Source: Sanghuangporus weigelae
Lineage: Eukaryota; Basidiomycota; Agaricomycetes; Hymenochaetales; Hymenochaetaceae
Assembly: GCA_033182465.1 (NCBI GenBank)
Contig: CP137327.1
Coordinates: 1,612,001 to 1,676,000, forward strand
Length of the DNA: 64,000 nt
Direction of reading: 5' to 3'
The position numbers and the translations under genes are program-made. Below, piece after piece: positions 34,597 through 43,380 of this stretch (position 1 is its first letter; each line of letters begins with the position of its first letter). The notes beneath the pieces are model-generated. The model saw only the letters and a program-made list of their open reading frames with translations, was not told where the DNA came from and did no database searches.

Positions 34597-35625
34597 TTAA
34601 AAATCCTCCTCGGAATCCTCCTCGAGGGTGTGCGAAGCCCGTTCCTTCCGCCTTGGTAACTTCGCCCGTTTGTCCAGTAATTCTTCCATTTCGGAATCGC
34701 TATCAATCCCAACTTCCCGGCGTTTTAGGAAGCGGCCAGTCTTGCCAGATCGTTTCTTTTGCACCCGTCTCTTGTAGTTGGTTCGGTGTCCACGGCTTCC
34801 CTGTTGTTCTCGCCCTACATTGTTGCAGTCCCGTGCAAAATGACCTGTTTTGCCGCATACCCAGCATGCCCCGGAATTTTCCCCTCGGGACCCCCTAGTA
34901 AAGCGCCTAGACATATCAATGTCCATAGGCTCACCCTGAAACTCAGCTGGATGACGAGCTTCAGGGGGCACCGGCGTGTACGATACCGCCTGCCCGTCTT
35001 TAAACATAGGGGTATACTTCTTATTACTGCCAATTACTTTGGCTGCTATTAGACTGTCCTCCAGATTTTTCGCGTTATCCTGCCATTGGGTCAGGTCCCA
35101 ATTAGGGTGTTCCGTATTTGTAAGGAGTGCCTTTAGGATGGTCTGGTTCAGTCCACGTTTGAACTCGTAAACCAGTGCTTGTCCATTGTAATGCTTTGGT
35201 AGTCTCATCCTGATGTCGTTGAAGGCCCTACTATACAGCTTTACCCGCGCCCGTTCCTGATAAATCGTTCGTATGTTTCGCTCGGCCTCTTCCTCTAGTC
35301 CGAAAATGCCATTGTGGTTGAGCGCTAATTCGTTCCATAGATCTGTCTCGGTGTCCCATCCACCCTTTTGGTCAATAATCCAATTATTCGTGACCGGTTC
35401 TTGCTTCCAGGTGGAGACTAATCGATTCCTATTCACAGCCCATTTGCCGTTAACCCAAGTCTGAGCTTGTCCTCGTAAACATTCCAAAATGATCTTAACC
35501 CGTTTTTCTGGATTGTCGGGATGTTTCTCGTTCAACCGACTGATCATTTGATTCTGAAAGTTTTCAAGCGACTCATAGGGGTTTCCCTTAAACAAAGGGT
35601 ACTTCATGATATCTTTGTTAGACAT
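34597..35625 (-). CDS. gag: D Gag, 342 aa
   Basis: Starts MSNKDIMKYPLFKGNPYE. The capsid-like part spans residues about 10-200 with FQNQMISRLNEKHPDN and ECLRGQAQTWVNGKW, typical of gypsy gag. One CCHC knuckle, CWVCGKTGHFARDC, is at about 254-267, followed by a strongly basic stretch (YKRRVQKKRSGKTGRFLKRR) and an acidic C-terminus (LEEDSEEDF). It would form the particle shell and bind RNA. It lies 140 bp upstream of the pol frame on the same strand, consistent with a frameshift, read-through or spliced route to Gag-Pol. Confidence 0.92.
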   Translation of the reverse strand: MSNKDIMKYPLFKGNPYESLENFQNQMISRLNEKHPDNPEKRVKIILECLRGQAQTWVNGKWAVNRNRLVSTWKQEPVTNNWIIDQKGGWDTETDLWNELALNHNGIFGLEEEAERNIRTIYQERARVKLYSRAFNDIRMRLPKHYNGQALVYEFKRGLNQTILKALLTNTEHPNWDLTQWQDNAKNLEDSLIAAKVIGSNKKYTPMFKDGQAVSYTPVPPEARHPAEFQGEPMDIDMSRRFTRGSRGENSGACWVCGKTGHFARDCNNVGREQQGSRGHRTNYKRRVQKKRSGKTGRFLKRREVGIDSDSEMEELLDKRAKLPRRKERASHTLEEDSEEDF

Positions 35626-35827
35626 ATTGATCTAGACGAATGCAACCAAAAATTTGTGAGTATCACTCTCATTCAGCGCATTTAATAATACATGGTTAAG
35701 TAGTTAACTATCCAGCGAGTTCCACCTCCGCTTTCCAGCTAACCACCTTACCCTTCCTGCCCGGTCGGTTCTTGGGCGTCTTCCTTACCTTGGCGAGCTC
35801 TCCGCTCCGAGCCAAGGCCTATCTCCT
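35626..35827 (-). other. Spacer between D extra ORF and gag
   Basis: About 200 bp with no recognisable domain. It may contain the translation or splice signals for gag, but I see none I can defend. Confidence 0.35.
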
Positions 35828-37621
35828 TTATTCCCGAGCTTCAACTCTCTCCTTGCCACTCTCATGCTCTTCGCTTTCCTCTTCCGTTTCCCAGTCGTCG
35901 TTATTCGATGTGAGATAATCGTAGTCGCTTGTATACGGAAATATACCAATATCGGGACCTCGTACCCAAACCACCCGTGTCATGTTCGCTACCCCCTGCA
36001 CCGGTTCTCCCACTACCACTGTGGTAGACTCCGGCCGTGGAGGGCAGCTACTAGGACGCAAGATAGGATCATAAATGAATTCTGATTCTGGGGAATACTC
36101 ACTCGCTGCCTGAAGCCTTTCCTCCCTTTCCCCAATTGTCTGGGCGCTAGGGGTTGGAGTTCCAGGTGGCGAGTTTTCGTGAGGGCCTTGGAGTCCATTC
36201 CGTTCGAAACGATATCCGTTTGCCCCAAGTCGTTGGGGGCGAACCTCGACTAACACTCCTTCTTCGTTCCACATCAGCTCAGGAAATGCTTCTCCTCCGA
36301 GCCCTGGGTTTCGCCAGCCATCTCCCGTAGGCCACGGTCGATTTTCCGTGGGTATTACCTCCCTCAGCAGCTCTTCGGCTTGCTGGTCAAGGTCTTCTGT
36401 CTGGCTGGCGGTGGAAACATAGTCCTCGAGTTCCTCACCATCGAGCTGGGCGACGACTGACTGTTCTTCCAGTACTTCCTCTTGTTCTAGCGTTTGCGGG
36501 GGTCCTGTTTCGGTTTGATCGTTTGCCTGGCGTTGTCCTGCATCTTGGAGATATTCGTCGATCAACTGTGCAATACGTGGCCTGCCTTCTCCCTGTATTG
36601 GAATGAGAGGTGGTGGCATGTCGTCGGAGTCAGCTGTTAAGGTTGCGAAGCGACTAAACAGCTGTCCTCTCCCGGCGAGTGGTGATTCTGGGGAAACCCT
36701 TCCTTCACGTCTTGCTTCTCGCATTCGGTAGGACTGCCTAGACCGGATTGTTTGCTGGATTCGACGAATACCTTCGGTAATGGAGTAGTGGCTCGCGGTT
36801 TCTTCTTCGGTGTTGCTGATTCGCGCTCGGGTAGCTTCGACTTGCTCGATCAGATAGGCGACCTGCGTATGAAGCTGCAGGAAGTCTACACCACAGAGTC
36901 GGACGATCTCTTGTTGGGCATTGACGAGTTGTTGAGTCATGGCTGATTGACTGCCATTAGCCGTCGCCGTTATTGCACCAAGAAGTCGTCCTTGCAAAAG
37001 TCCAAAGGCGAAGTTCAGCCTTGTGTCCTGCATCGTGGTGACTCGATCTGTCTGCTCGTTGATCGTCGTTACCATTCCCTCTAGGGTGTGTTCGAGGGTG
37101 TGGTGTAGGAATTCTCCCAGAGTCTGTCCTTCTACTGTGATGTGTTCGGAAAATTCTGAACCCATGTCATAGAGTCGAGAGACAGTAGCGGTGAGAGTTC
37201 GCATGGACCGATCAAGGCTTGTAAGTCGGAGATCGAGGCTGATGATGGAATTCCGTAGTCGGGCGAGAGCTTCGTCAGCATTCCCGTTAGTGCCGACCAT
37301 TCGATCCAGGCGTCCATGTAGACCGTCGAGTCGTTCTCGGATGCGGTCCAAAACGGATTCCAGGTGTTCTCCAGCTCCGTGCTGAGGTATCGCCAGTCGT
37401 TGAGCGTAGAGTAAAACTCTCCGACCGGTTTGACGGAGTGAGGACATTCCTTGGATGATTTCCCGTTCCAGCCAGACCCGTACCGTTGCAAGGCCGTGAA
37501 GTACGCCTCCTCTACCTCCGCATTGTTGAGTAAGGACGTATACCAGGGAAGAAAACCAGAGGACGCTTGATGCAATCCAGAAACTAGTCCAACAAGCTTG
37601 CCACAGTTCCATCGGTGACAT
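35828..37621 (-). CDS. D extra protein upstream of gag, 597 aa, membrane segment and coiled coils
   Basis: Not a recognised gag, pol or envelope domain. It starts MSPMELWQACW. Residues about 7-30 are a hydrophobic, Trp-rich segment (WTSFWIASSVLWFSSLVYVL), a possible signal anchor. Residues about 75-300 show heptad-like hydrophobic spacing typical of coiled coils (ESVLDRIRERLDGLHGRLDRM; SLDLRLTSLDRSMRTLTATV). The last half is Pro/Glu/Ser rich and ends in an acidic tail. The position before gag is unlike a classical env, which follows pol. Possible roles are a membrane-linked accessory or particle scaffold. Another open frame overlaps its start. Confidence 0.6.
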   Translation of the reverse strand: MSPMELWQACWTSFWIASSVLWFSSLVYVLTQQCGGRGGVLHGLATVRVWLEREIIQGMSSLRQTGRRVLLYAQRLAIPQHGAGEHLESVLDRIRERLDGLHGRLDRMVGTNGNADEALARLRNSIISLDLRLTSLDRSMRTLTATVSRLYDMGSEFSEHITVEGQTLGEFLHHTLEHTLEGMVTTINEQTDRVTTMQDTRLNFAFGLLQGRLLGAITATANGSQSAMTQQLVNAQQEIVRLCGVDFLQLHTQVAYLIEQVEATRARISNTEEETASHYSITEGIRRIQQTIRSRQSYRMREARREGRVSPESPLAGRGQLFSRFATLTADSDDMPPPLIPIQGEGRPRIAQLIDEYLQDAGQRQANDQTETGPPQTLEQEEVLEEQSVVAQLDGEELEDYVSTASQTEDLDQQAEELLREVIPTENRPWPTGDGWRNPGLGGEAFPELMWNEEGVLVEVRPQRLGANGYRFERNGLQGPHENSPPGTPTPSAQTIGEREERLQAASEYSPESEFIYDPILRPSSCPPRPESTTVVVGEPVQGVANMTRVVWVRGPDIGIFPYTSDYDYLTSNNDDWETEEESEEHESGKERVEARE

Positions 37622-38058
37622 AGTTGTTTCGCGAATGAGTAGTTGCCTCGGTAGACCAGTGCTAGTACTTGGTGTAGGAAGTGTCCGTGTTCCAAGAGGG
37701 TGTATTCGAAAGCTTTATACTGTTGGGTGAGAGCGTACAATTCCTTTTCCTCAGGTGTTTGTCCTCGCAGTACTTCCCAATTGACTCTACTGCCGTCTAG
37801 CAGTTTGTCTACCTGCTGACACAGGAATCTTCTCCCAACCCCTTCTTGTTGGGCGGCGGCAAATTGAAGCTCCAGGGCGGATAGTATAACCGACCTGTAG
37901 GGTTCTGGTATAGGGGTTGTTAAATCCTTCTTACCTCGATAGAAGTTAAGCGTGCGAAAGGCGACAGTTAACTCTTCTTCGAAGCTTCGAAGGGCTTGAA
38001 CGAATCCCTTGTGTACTTGATAAGCCTGCTTGAGCTGTTGTCGCCACGCTGGCGTGTG
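37132..38058 (-). CDS. Second open frame overlapping the D extra ORF
   Basis: An open frame of about 300 codons in a different phase, running from near the 5' LTR and overlapping the start of the 597-aa ORF. It has no obvious early ATG. It contains helical, charged text such as WRQQLKQAYQVHKGFVQALR, QFAAAQQEGVGRRF and LYALTQQYKAFEYTLLEHGHF, which looks coding. It may be an upstream exon or leader product of the extra gene if the family uses splicing. I do not propose how the frames connect. Confidence 0.5.
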   Translation of the reverse strand, partial: HTPAWRQQLKQAYQVHKGFVQALRSFEEELTVAFRTLNFYRGKKDLTTPIPEPYRSVILSALELQFAAAQQEGVGRRFLCQQVDKLLDGSRVNWEVLRGQTPEEKELYALTQQYKAFEYTLLEHGHFLHQVLALVYRGNYSFAKQLCHRWNCGKLVGLVSGLHQASSGFLPWYTSLLNNAEVEEAYFTALQRYGSGWNGKSSKECPHSVKPVGEFYSTLNDWRYLSTELENTWNPFWTASENDSTVYMDAWIEWSALTGMLTKLSPDYGIPSSASISDLQALIGPCELSPLLSLDSMTWVQNFPNTSQ

Positions 38059-38188
38059 TCAGTCTCAATGTGTCACAGGCACAAGAAGAGAACCCTCCTG
38101 AGGCAGAGCAATACTTACTGATCGTTAGTGGGTATTTGCACTACGAAACAGCAAGATTGGTTACCCCAAGATTGGAGCAAAATTATAA
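38059..38188 (-). other. D leader next to 5' LTR
   Basis: 130 bp following the 5' LTR on the minus strand, beginning TTATAATTTTGCTCCAATCT. No canonical TGG-starting primer binding site is visible, so the priming mode of D is unclear. A GTAAGT-like donor motif occurs in it. Confidence 0.4.
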
Positions 38189-39727
38189 TGTTAGGACCAG
38201 TGCTTTTAGACGAGGTGGTCAGTCTAAGCGTACCGGAACAAGTCCCTGCTTATTCCTTCTGATGATAATTGATTGGAGATGAAACGAAGGTTATAGATGT
38301 ACTACTTTAGAAGCGAGCGATAGGCTCAAGCTTGACCTCAGTAGTAGAACAGGGTTTCAATCAAAGGGTACAGTTTTCGATTGAGAGTACAAAATAATTT
38401 TGCTGAGGGACAATGCCCCGCTCAGCTGGCCCTTAAATAACCTATTTACTAAATAGTACCGACTACCTATTACTACCGACTACAGCCTTGCTATTGGTCT
38501 AGACAATATGTTTTCTCTGACACCAGTACTCTACTCTGGTGCCAACACCGATACTTTCCTCTAGTGTTGAATCACAATACTTCTACCATATTAGGAGGGT
38601 TTGTTTGAGTCCTACTACCCCGATGCTTCGAGAAGCTTCTTCCGTGCTTCCTCCGATCTGCAATCGTTATCACATGTTAATCTCTCCTTATCTTTACCCC
38701 GCGATCCTTCTCCGTTCCCAGACGGGTTCCCATGATAGTTGCCAAGCTATCGCTTCTCTGGCGCTCCGTTCCCAGGCCGAGCTTCTGCCGCTTAATCCTC
38801 GATCATGGGGGAGATAGTGATATCAGGGTTAGAGATCGGCAGAGCTTGCCGATCTTCTCCCGGCGCATGAGTGTACTCCGCTCCACTCCTTCTGTGCCTC
38901 GCCGCGACTTCGATGTCCGATAGTTGTAGTCCTGGGCCCGTGGTTAGCCGCAGCCTCTGTCCAAAGTGCTCGCGGCCATTCCACTCGTCAACTGTAATTA
39001 CCCCTGGCTCTGACGCTCGCCAAGCCTGCATCAAGCGTTCTATCGCTTCTTCCGTAAGATGTTCAATGTCCGAAGGTGGCCGCTTGTAAACTGGCCAATC
39101 CACTTCCACTGCCGTGTGACTGCACAAGGTCTGGTGCCGATGCTGATTGATCCAAGCTCGCACGCCGACCTTCAATGCATAGACATCCCTATCGCTAAGC
39201 CATATGGATACCTCATGGTCGTATGCGCTCATTCCGCAGTTCGGTAATGGTTGGTCTTCTGTTCGTTCCGAGGGTCCGGGCTTATGCCGAATCTTGACAT
39301 CGGCTGCTTCCCTTGACACTAACCGTTCCGTGAAGTTCTTCATGAGCCATTCCGCAAGTACCCAGCTTCGTTGGTAGGCCAAGTAACAATTGGCGCACAC
39401 CAAGCTCTCGTGTACAAATCTTCTAGTTGCACCACGCCGATAATGTCTTCGTTGCAGGAGTTCCGTATACCTTGCGACATTCCTTTCTTCCATCGCCGCC
39501 AGACTGCGTTCCGGCGGTGGAGTATGTCCAATGTGCATATTAGTTAGTCCTAAATGCAAATCATTAGAGTCCTCCGTGTCTTCTCCAGACGATCCGTAGT
39601 TTGCTACTCTTGAGTCGCCACCACTGTTCTGCCGTAGTAGCCTTTCGAAATAGTCTTGATTTGGCATCGCAACTCGGTGTGTAAAACTTAGCCCACGCCG
39701 CATTAGATAACCACAATTTTCGTAACA
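38189..39727 (-). repeat. D 5' LTR
   Basis: 1539 bp, same length as the 3' LTR and differing at about three sites by eye. It is flanked outside by CTTCG (39728-39732), the 5-bp target duplication. Confidence 0.95.
38792..39703 (-). CDS. LTR-encoded U3 protein of D, 303 aa (5' LTR copy)
   Basis: Same 303-codon frame as in the 3' LTR, open over its full length, differing by three residues. The three nucleotide differences I see between the LTRs all fall in this frame and all change an amino acid. That is too few to infer selection. A transcript of the 5' copy would have to start upstream of its own LTR; the 3' copy could be carried as the last gene of the genomic RNA. Confidence 0.6.
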   Translation of the reverse strand: MRRGLSFTHRVAMPNQDYFERLLRQNSGGDSRVANYGSSGEDTEDSNDLHLGLTNMHIGHTPPPERSLAAMEERNVARYTELLQRRHYRRGATRRFVHESLVCANCYLAYQRSWVLAEWLMKNFTERLVSREAADVKIRHKPGPSERTEDQPLPNCGMSAYDHEVSIWLSDRDVYALKVGVRAWINQHRHQTLCSHTAVEVDWPVYKRPPSDIEHLTEEAIERLMQAWRASEPGVITVDEWNGREHFGQRLRLTTGPGLQLSDIEVAARHRRSGAEYTHAPGEDRQALPISNPDITISPMIED

Positions 39728-39732
39728 CTTCG

Positions 39733-42017
39733 GATGTGGTCAGAGTGGACACGGAATGAGAAATTGCCCTGACATTAAGGAATTGCTTAGTCAAGGAGTG
39801 ATCAAGTATAATCATACAGGAAGGCTGCAGATAAATGACGGCTCATCAATCAGTAGAAATTTTGATGAGCCTATCATACAGGCAGTAAAGCGTCAACAGC
39901 CTTCAGCTAAGAAGATTAATTTTATTACCTGTGAAGAACCAGAGGAATCAGATGGCATGCAAGAGGCTCTGTATATTTATCCTAAAGAAGAATTTTCTGG
40001 CTTTCAAGTGATACGGTCTCAGAAGGGAATTACTTCAAGACATAATGGAATTGTGAATGAACCAAGACAGAAACTGACTAGGTCACCCAGGAGTAGACCT
40101 CAAACAAAGACATCAGATGAAACACCACAGCTGCCTGTGGTCAAGGAAATAAGTAGTCCATCTATCATTCAGCCCACCATGCAAGATGTAATTATGCAGG
40201 ATCATCAACTTATCCAGAAAGTAGATCCATGTAGAAGTATACCACAGCCAAAGGATAGGCCTGATAGTAAAGGAGAAAAGAATTTATCTGCACATCACTT
40301 TCCAAGACAGTCAGAAATATCTTCTAATGTCAACCTGCATGTAGTGGCAGATAGGATTCTAGCACAAGACCAACTTATTTCAACCTGCGAGCTATTAGAA
40401 GCATCACCAGGATTGGCACGTATCATATCAGACAAGCTTCAGTATAAGAGTGTTAAGCCAAATGCTGAGACAGTGATGGAAACAGAAGTCGAGGAAAACA
40501 CATCACAAGCATATTGGACAAAGCCTTTTATCTCAAAGACACATGGACACTTGATTCAACTCACTGTCAGTTTTAGTGGGCATGATGTCAAAGCAATTTT
40601 AGATACAGGATCACAGATGAATGTCTGTCATGCGAGGCTTGTGAAACTAGCTCAGATGTCAATAGACAGAACCTAGCGCATGAATATGAATGACGCTAAT
40701 AGAGGGCAAGGATCCTTAGAAGGTATGCTTTCAGGAGTCAGAATTGATATAGGCAACATTGCAACAACAGGCAATGTATATGTTGGAAGTCAAGTCTCAT
40801 TTGACCTACTGCTTGGAAGACCATGGCAGCGAGGAAATTTAATTTCCATTGACGAGTGTCCAGATGGAACTTATCTGCAGTTCAAGGATTCAGATGACCC
40901 AACGCGATCAAAGACCAGATATGAGCTGCTAGTCATCCCAGATGGAAGCAATGAGGTGTGGGATTATGATCCTGCAACATGGTTTGCTGTTCAGCCAGAT
41001 GTGGATGATCATGATGATTATCAGAAGAAGTTTAGGCAGTTTATTAAGGATTGTGAGCAGGCAATAGCAGACAGGCTGGAAGAAGAAGAAAAAGGAGAAG
41101 TTTATGCATCATTTGGAAGTCCAGTGACATCAACTGAATGCATTGTTAAAGGAATGGGAGATTGAAAAGCGAGGCACCTCGATACCAGTGGAATTGACGC
41201 TTATTGAGCAGAGCCCTTCAAAGTCAGAAAACGCCCATAGTGAACCAGTTCCAAAGCCAGTAATTTACTTTGAGCGTAAAAGAATGCATGGTTCAGGAGA
41301 GACTGATAGCCTAGACTCAATGCCAGAGCTCAGAGTCATCTCTGAGTTGGAGTCAGAACCAAATGGACCAGTTGACTGTTATCTGAGAGACGACGGAAAC
41401 TGGAAGTACGACATGACAGGAGGAATTGAGAAAGCCCATTCAGAGATACAGCTTTATGAGGAAGTCCTGAAGCCCAAGGAGAGGCTTGGCTTGCTTTCAA
41501 GAAAAGAGGCTTCGGTGATTCAAAGGATCAGGGCAAAGTATTTTAGAAGTGACAGCCACAATGAAGCTAGAGCAAAGCCAGCTCAGCAACTAATAACCAG
41601 ATACTGGCAGGATGGTGCAGGAAATGATTCTAAGGACTTAGGAGAGTCATCCAGTAAGAGAAGGAGTCAATTGGACCAAGAGTCTATTGGCGAAAAATTT
41701 ATAGGTACATTACATCCTATTTATGAGGACCCAAAGATGATGAATGCAAAAGTTTCCCCTTTTGCCACCCCAGATGTGGAAATTGGAAGTACCCAACAGC
41801 CTTATCAAGATGATATTATTATCAGGGCTGACAGTTCAGTGGTTAAAAACTTACAGGGTGTGCAAAATCGAAATTGAGATGATTCTAACATTTCTAGAAA
41901 TCGCAATAACTCGACAAAACATAGGACGATCGGTACAGTTAAGGTACCATTCGAAAGCTCTCGCCAGTATGAACCAAAAGAGTCCTCAGCAGATGAAATC
42001 GAACGTGTTCTGACGAA
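39733..42017 (+). pseudogene. E segment: gag end, linker and retropepsin
   Basis: Continues E beyond D. An Asn/Glu/Ser-rich linker (about 39760-40480) leads to a retropepsin domain (about 40520-41000) with AILDTGSQMNVCHARLVKLA and later DLLLGRPWQ, the typical active site and C-terminal ILG-like motif. An acidic, low-complexity region follows (to about 41880) with no RT similarity. The arrangement gag, retropepsin and an unknown tail recalls fungal gag-protease proteins (DUF4100-like, from memory). Fossil, with few breaks. Confidence 0.72.
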
Positions 42018-42022
42018 TCTAC

Positions 42023-42145
42023 TGTTAGAATCCAAATCAACAAAGTCCCGATCTAGGAACATTCTAGGCATGTGTCTCGGAAAAGTACTGTCTTGGTTTG
42101 TCATACAATCGTCATTTGATTTAATTATTTCATGTTTTCGTTATG
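42023..42145 (+). repeat. F partial 5' LTR
   Basis: TGTTAGAATCC... matches the first 123 bp of the 3' LTR (50868 onward). The sequence after it does not match the LTR. Confidence 0.8.
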
Positions 42146-42209
42146 AGCCTTGGCTTTCACTGTGCTTGAGATCCGCTCTGTATAGCCAAGACGAATTAGG
42201 TTTTCAAAA

Positions 42210-43380
42210 AATGACGACTACCAACCAATATGCATACAATTTGCTTACCAGTGCTGTACCGAAGCTAGAGTCTTCGGGGGAAAACTGGGCCATATTTTCG
42301 TACCGATTCGAAGATGCTGTGTGTGTCAAACGCGTCTGGGGCCATTTCAATGGCACTTCTATTCGTCCTGGACCTGCTGCAGCGACTGCACCTTCAGGAA
42401 CGCAACTGGGGCCTCAGCAATGGCCCCCTGTGGGAACTGGGAGCGCGCTTGGCACATCGCAATCCACAGGTACTTCATCCTTAACCCCAGCTACGCCCCA
42501 AGCTCGTTGAGCAACGAGATCCCAGACCCAGACAGCAGCAGCAGCAGCAACAGCTGCTCCAGCTACTCAGACGCAACCGCAAGCGACTGGAACTGTACCT
42601 CCAGCTCAAATGCCCTTGCCACCTTCTGCACCACCTACGCTGACGCCTCCTACTGCTGAAGAAAAGAAGGCTCAGCAAGATTGGGACAATAACGAAGCTT
42701 TGTCCCAATACTTACTTTCGCAAAGAATTCCCGATTCAACTTTGATGCGTGTTTGCCAATTCCCTACTGTTGCGCAACGATGGACCGCAATTGCCATTGA
42801 GTACACAGACAAGTCTATGTATGCTCAAACGTCCCTTAAAGCCGAATTCCTTGAGTCGAAATGTCCTAAAGGATCAAATGTCAAAAATTTCTTGTCAGAT
42901 CTTCGTTCAAAATGAGAAACACTCACCCAGTCTGGTGTAATTGTTTCTGATGATGATTTTCGCTCTACAATCATCTCTAGCTTGCCAGGACACCTAGCCA
43001 AATTTGCATCAGCGCAAATAACATCAGCTGAACTTACTACTAGGAACACCGCTGCTATGTTTGGTTTACAGCTGCCTCCTGGTGCCCTCCAAGCAATGTG
43101 AACTGTCAATCCTGACGTCCTGATCCATATTGTTTCTGACGAATCTGAAAGAGAAGCCAAGGAACGTGAAAAACGAACTACGAACCGTGATCAGAAGCAG
43201 AACATGAACAGCAAAGTCAAAAATGAAGCACTTACTGTTCAGAGCCATCCCAGAGATACACGAACTTGCTACAATTGTAATAGGACTGGCCACATCGCAA
43301 AGTACTGCCACTTGCCTTGCAAAGACAGAAATTGTCAGAATGGTTCGAATAATCAAAACAAACTAAGGAACTCACCAAAG
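42210..43380 (+). pseudogene. F gag region
   Basis: Begins MTTTNQYAYNLLTSAVPKLE, a copia-type gag start (KLESSGENWAIFSYRFEDAV, compare the common LxGxNYxxW theme). A Gln/Ala/Pro-rich insert with a CAG-repeat tract (about 42531-42556) follows, then a UBN2-like helical core (about 42660-43090: ALSQYLLSQRIPDSTLMRVC, YAQTSLKAEFLESKCP) and one CCHC knuckle CYNCNRTGHIAKYC (about 43264-43305). It would form the particle and bind RNA. Fossil. Confidence 0.8.

Larger units (their letters stand above)
27526..39727 (-). mobile_element. D: young Ty3/gypsy chromovirus with long LTRs, looks whole
   Basis: A 12,202-bp element with 1539-bp LTRs (5' LTR 38189-39727, 3' LTR 27526-29064) and a perfect 5-bp target duplication CTTCG (27521-27525, 39728-39732). 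I count about 3 LTR differences (0.2%), so insertion is recent. Order on the minus strand: LTR with a U3 ORF, an extra ORF with membrane segment and coiled coils, gag with zinc knuckle, a 1717-codon pol, polypurine tract, LTR. Gag and pol are unbroken. It sits in E. Decayed relatives D' and D'' show the family has been present for a long time. Confidence 0.95.

Noticed and set aside
42531-42556. CAG repeat in F gag as a separate feature
   Set aside because: A short glutamine-type tract inside a coding remnant, ordinary for copia gag.
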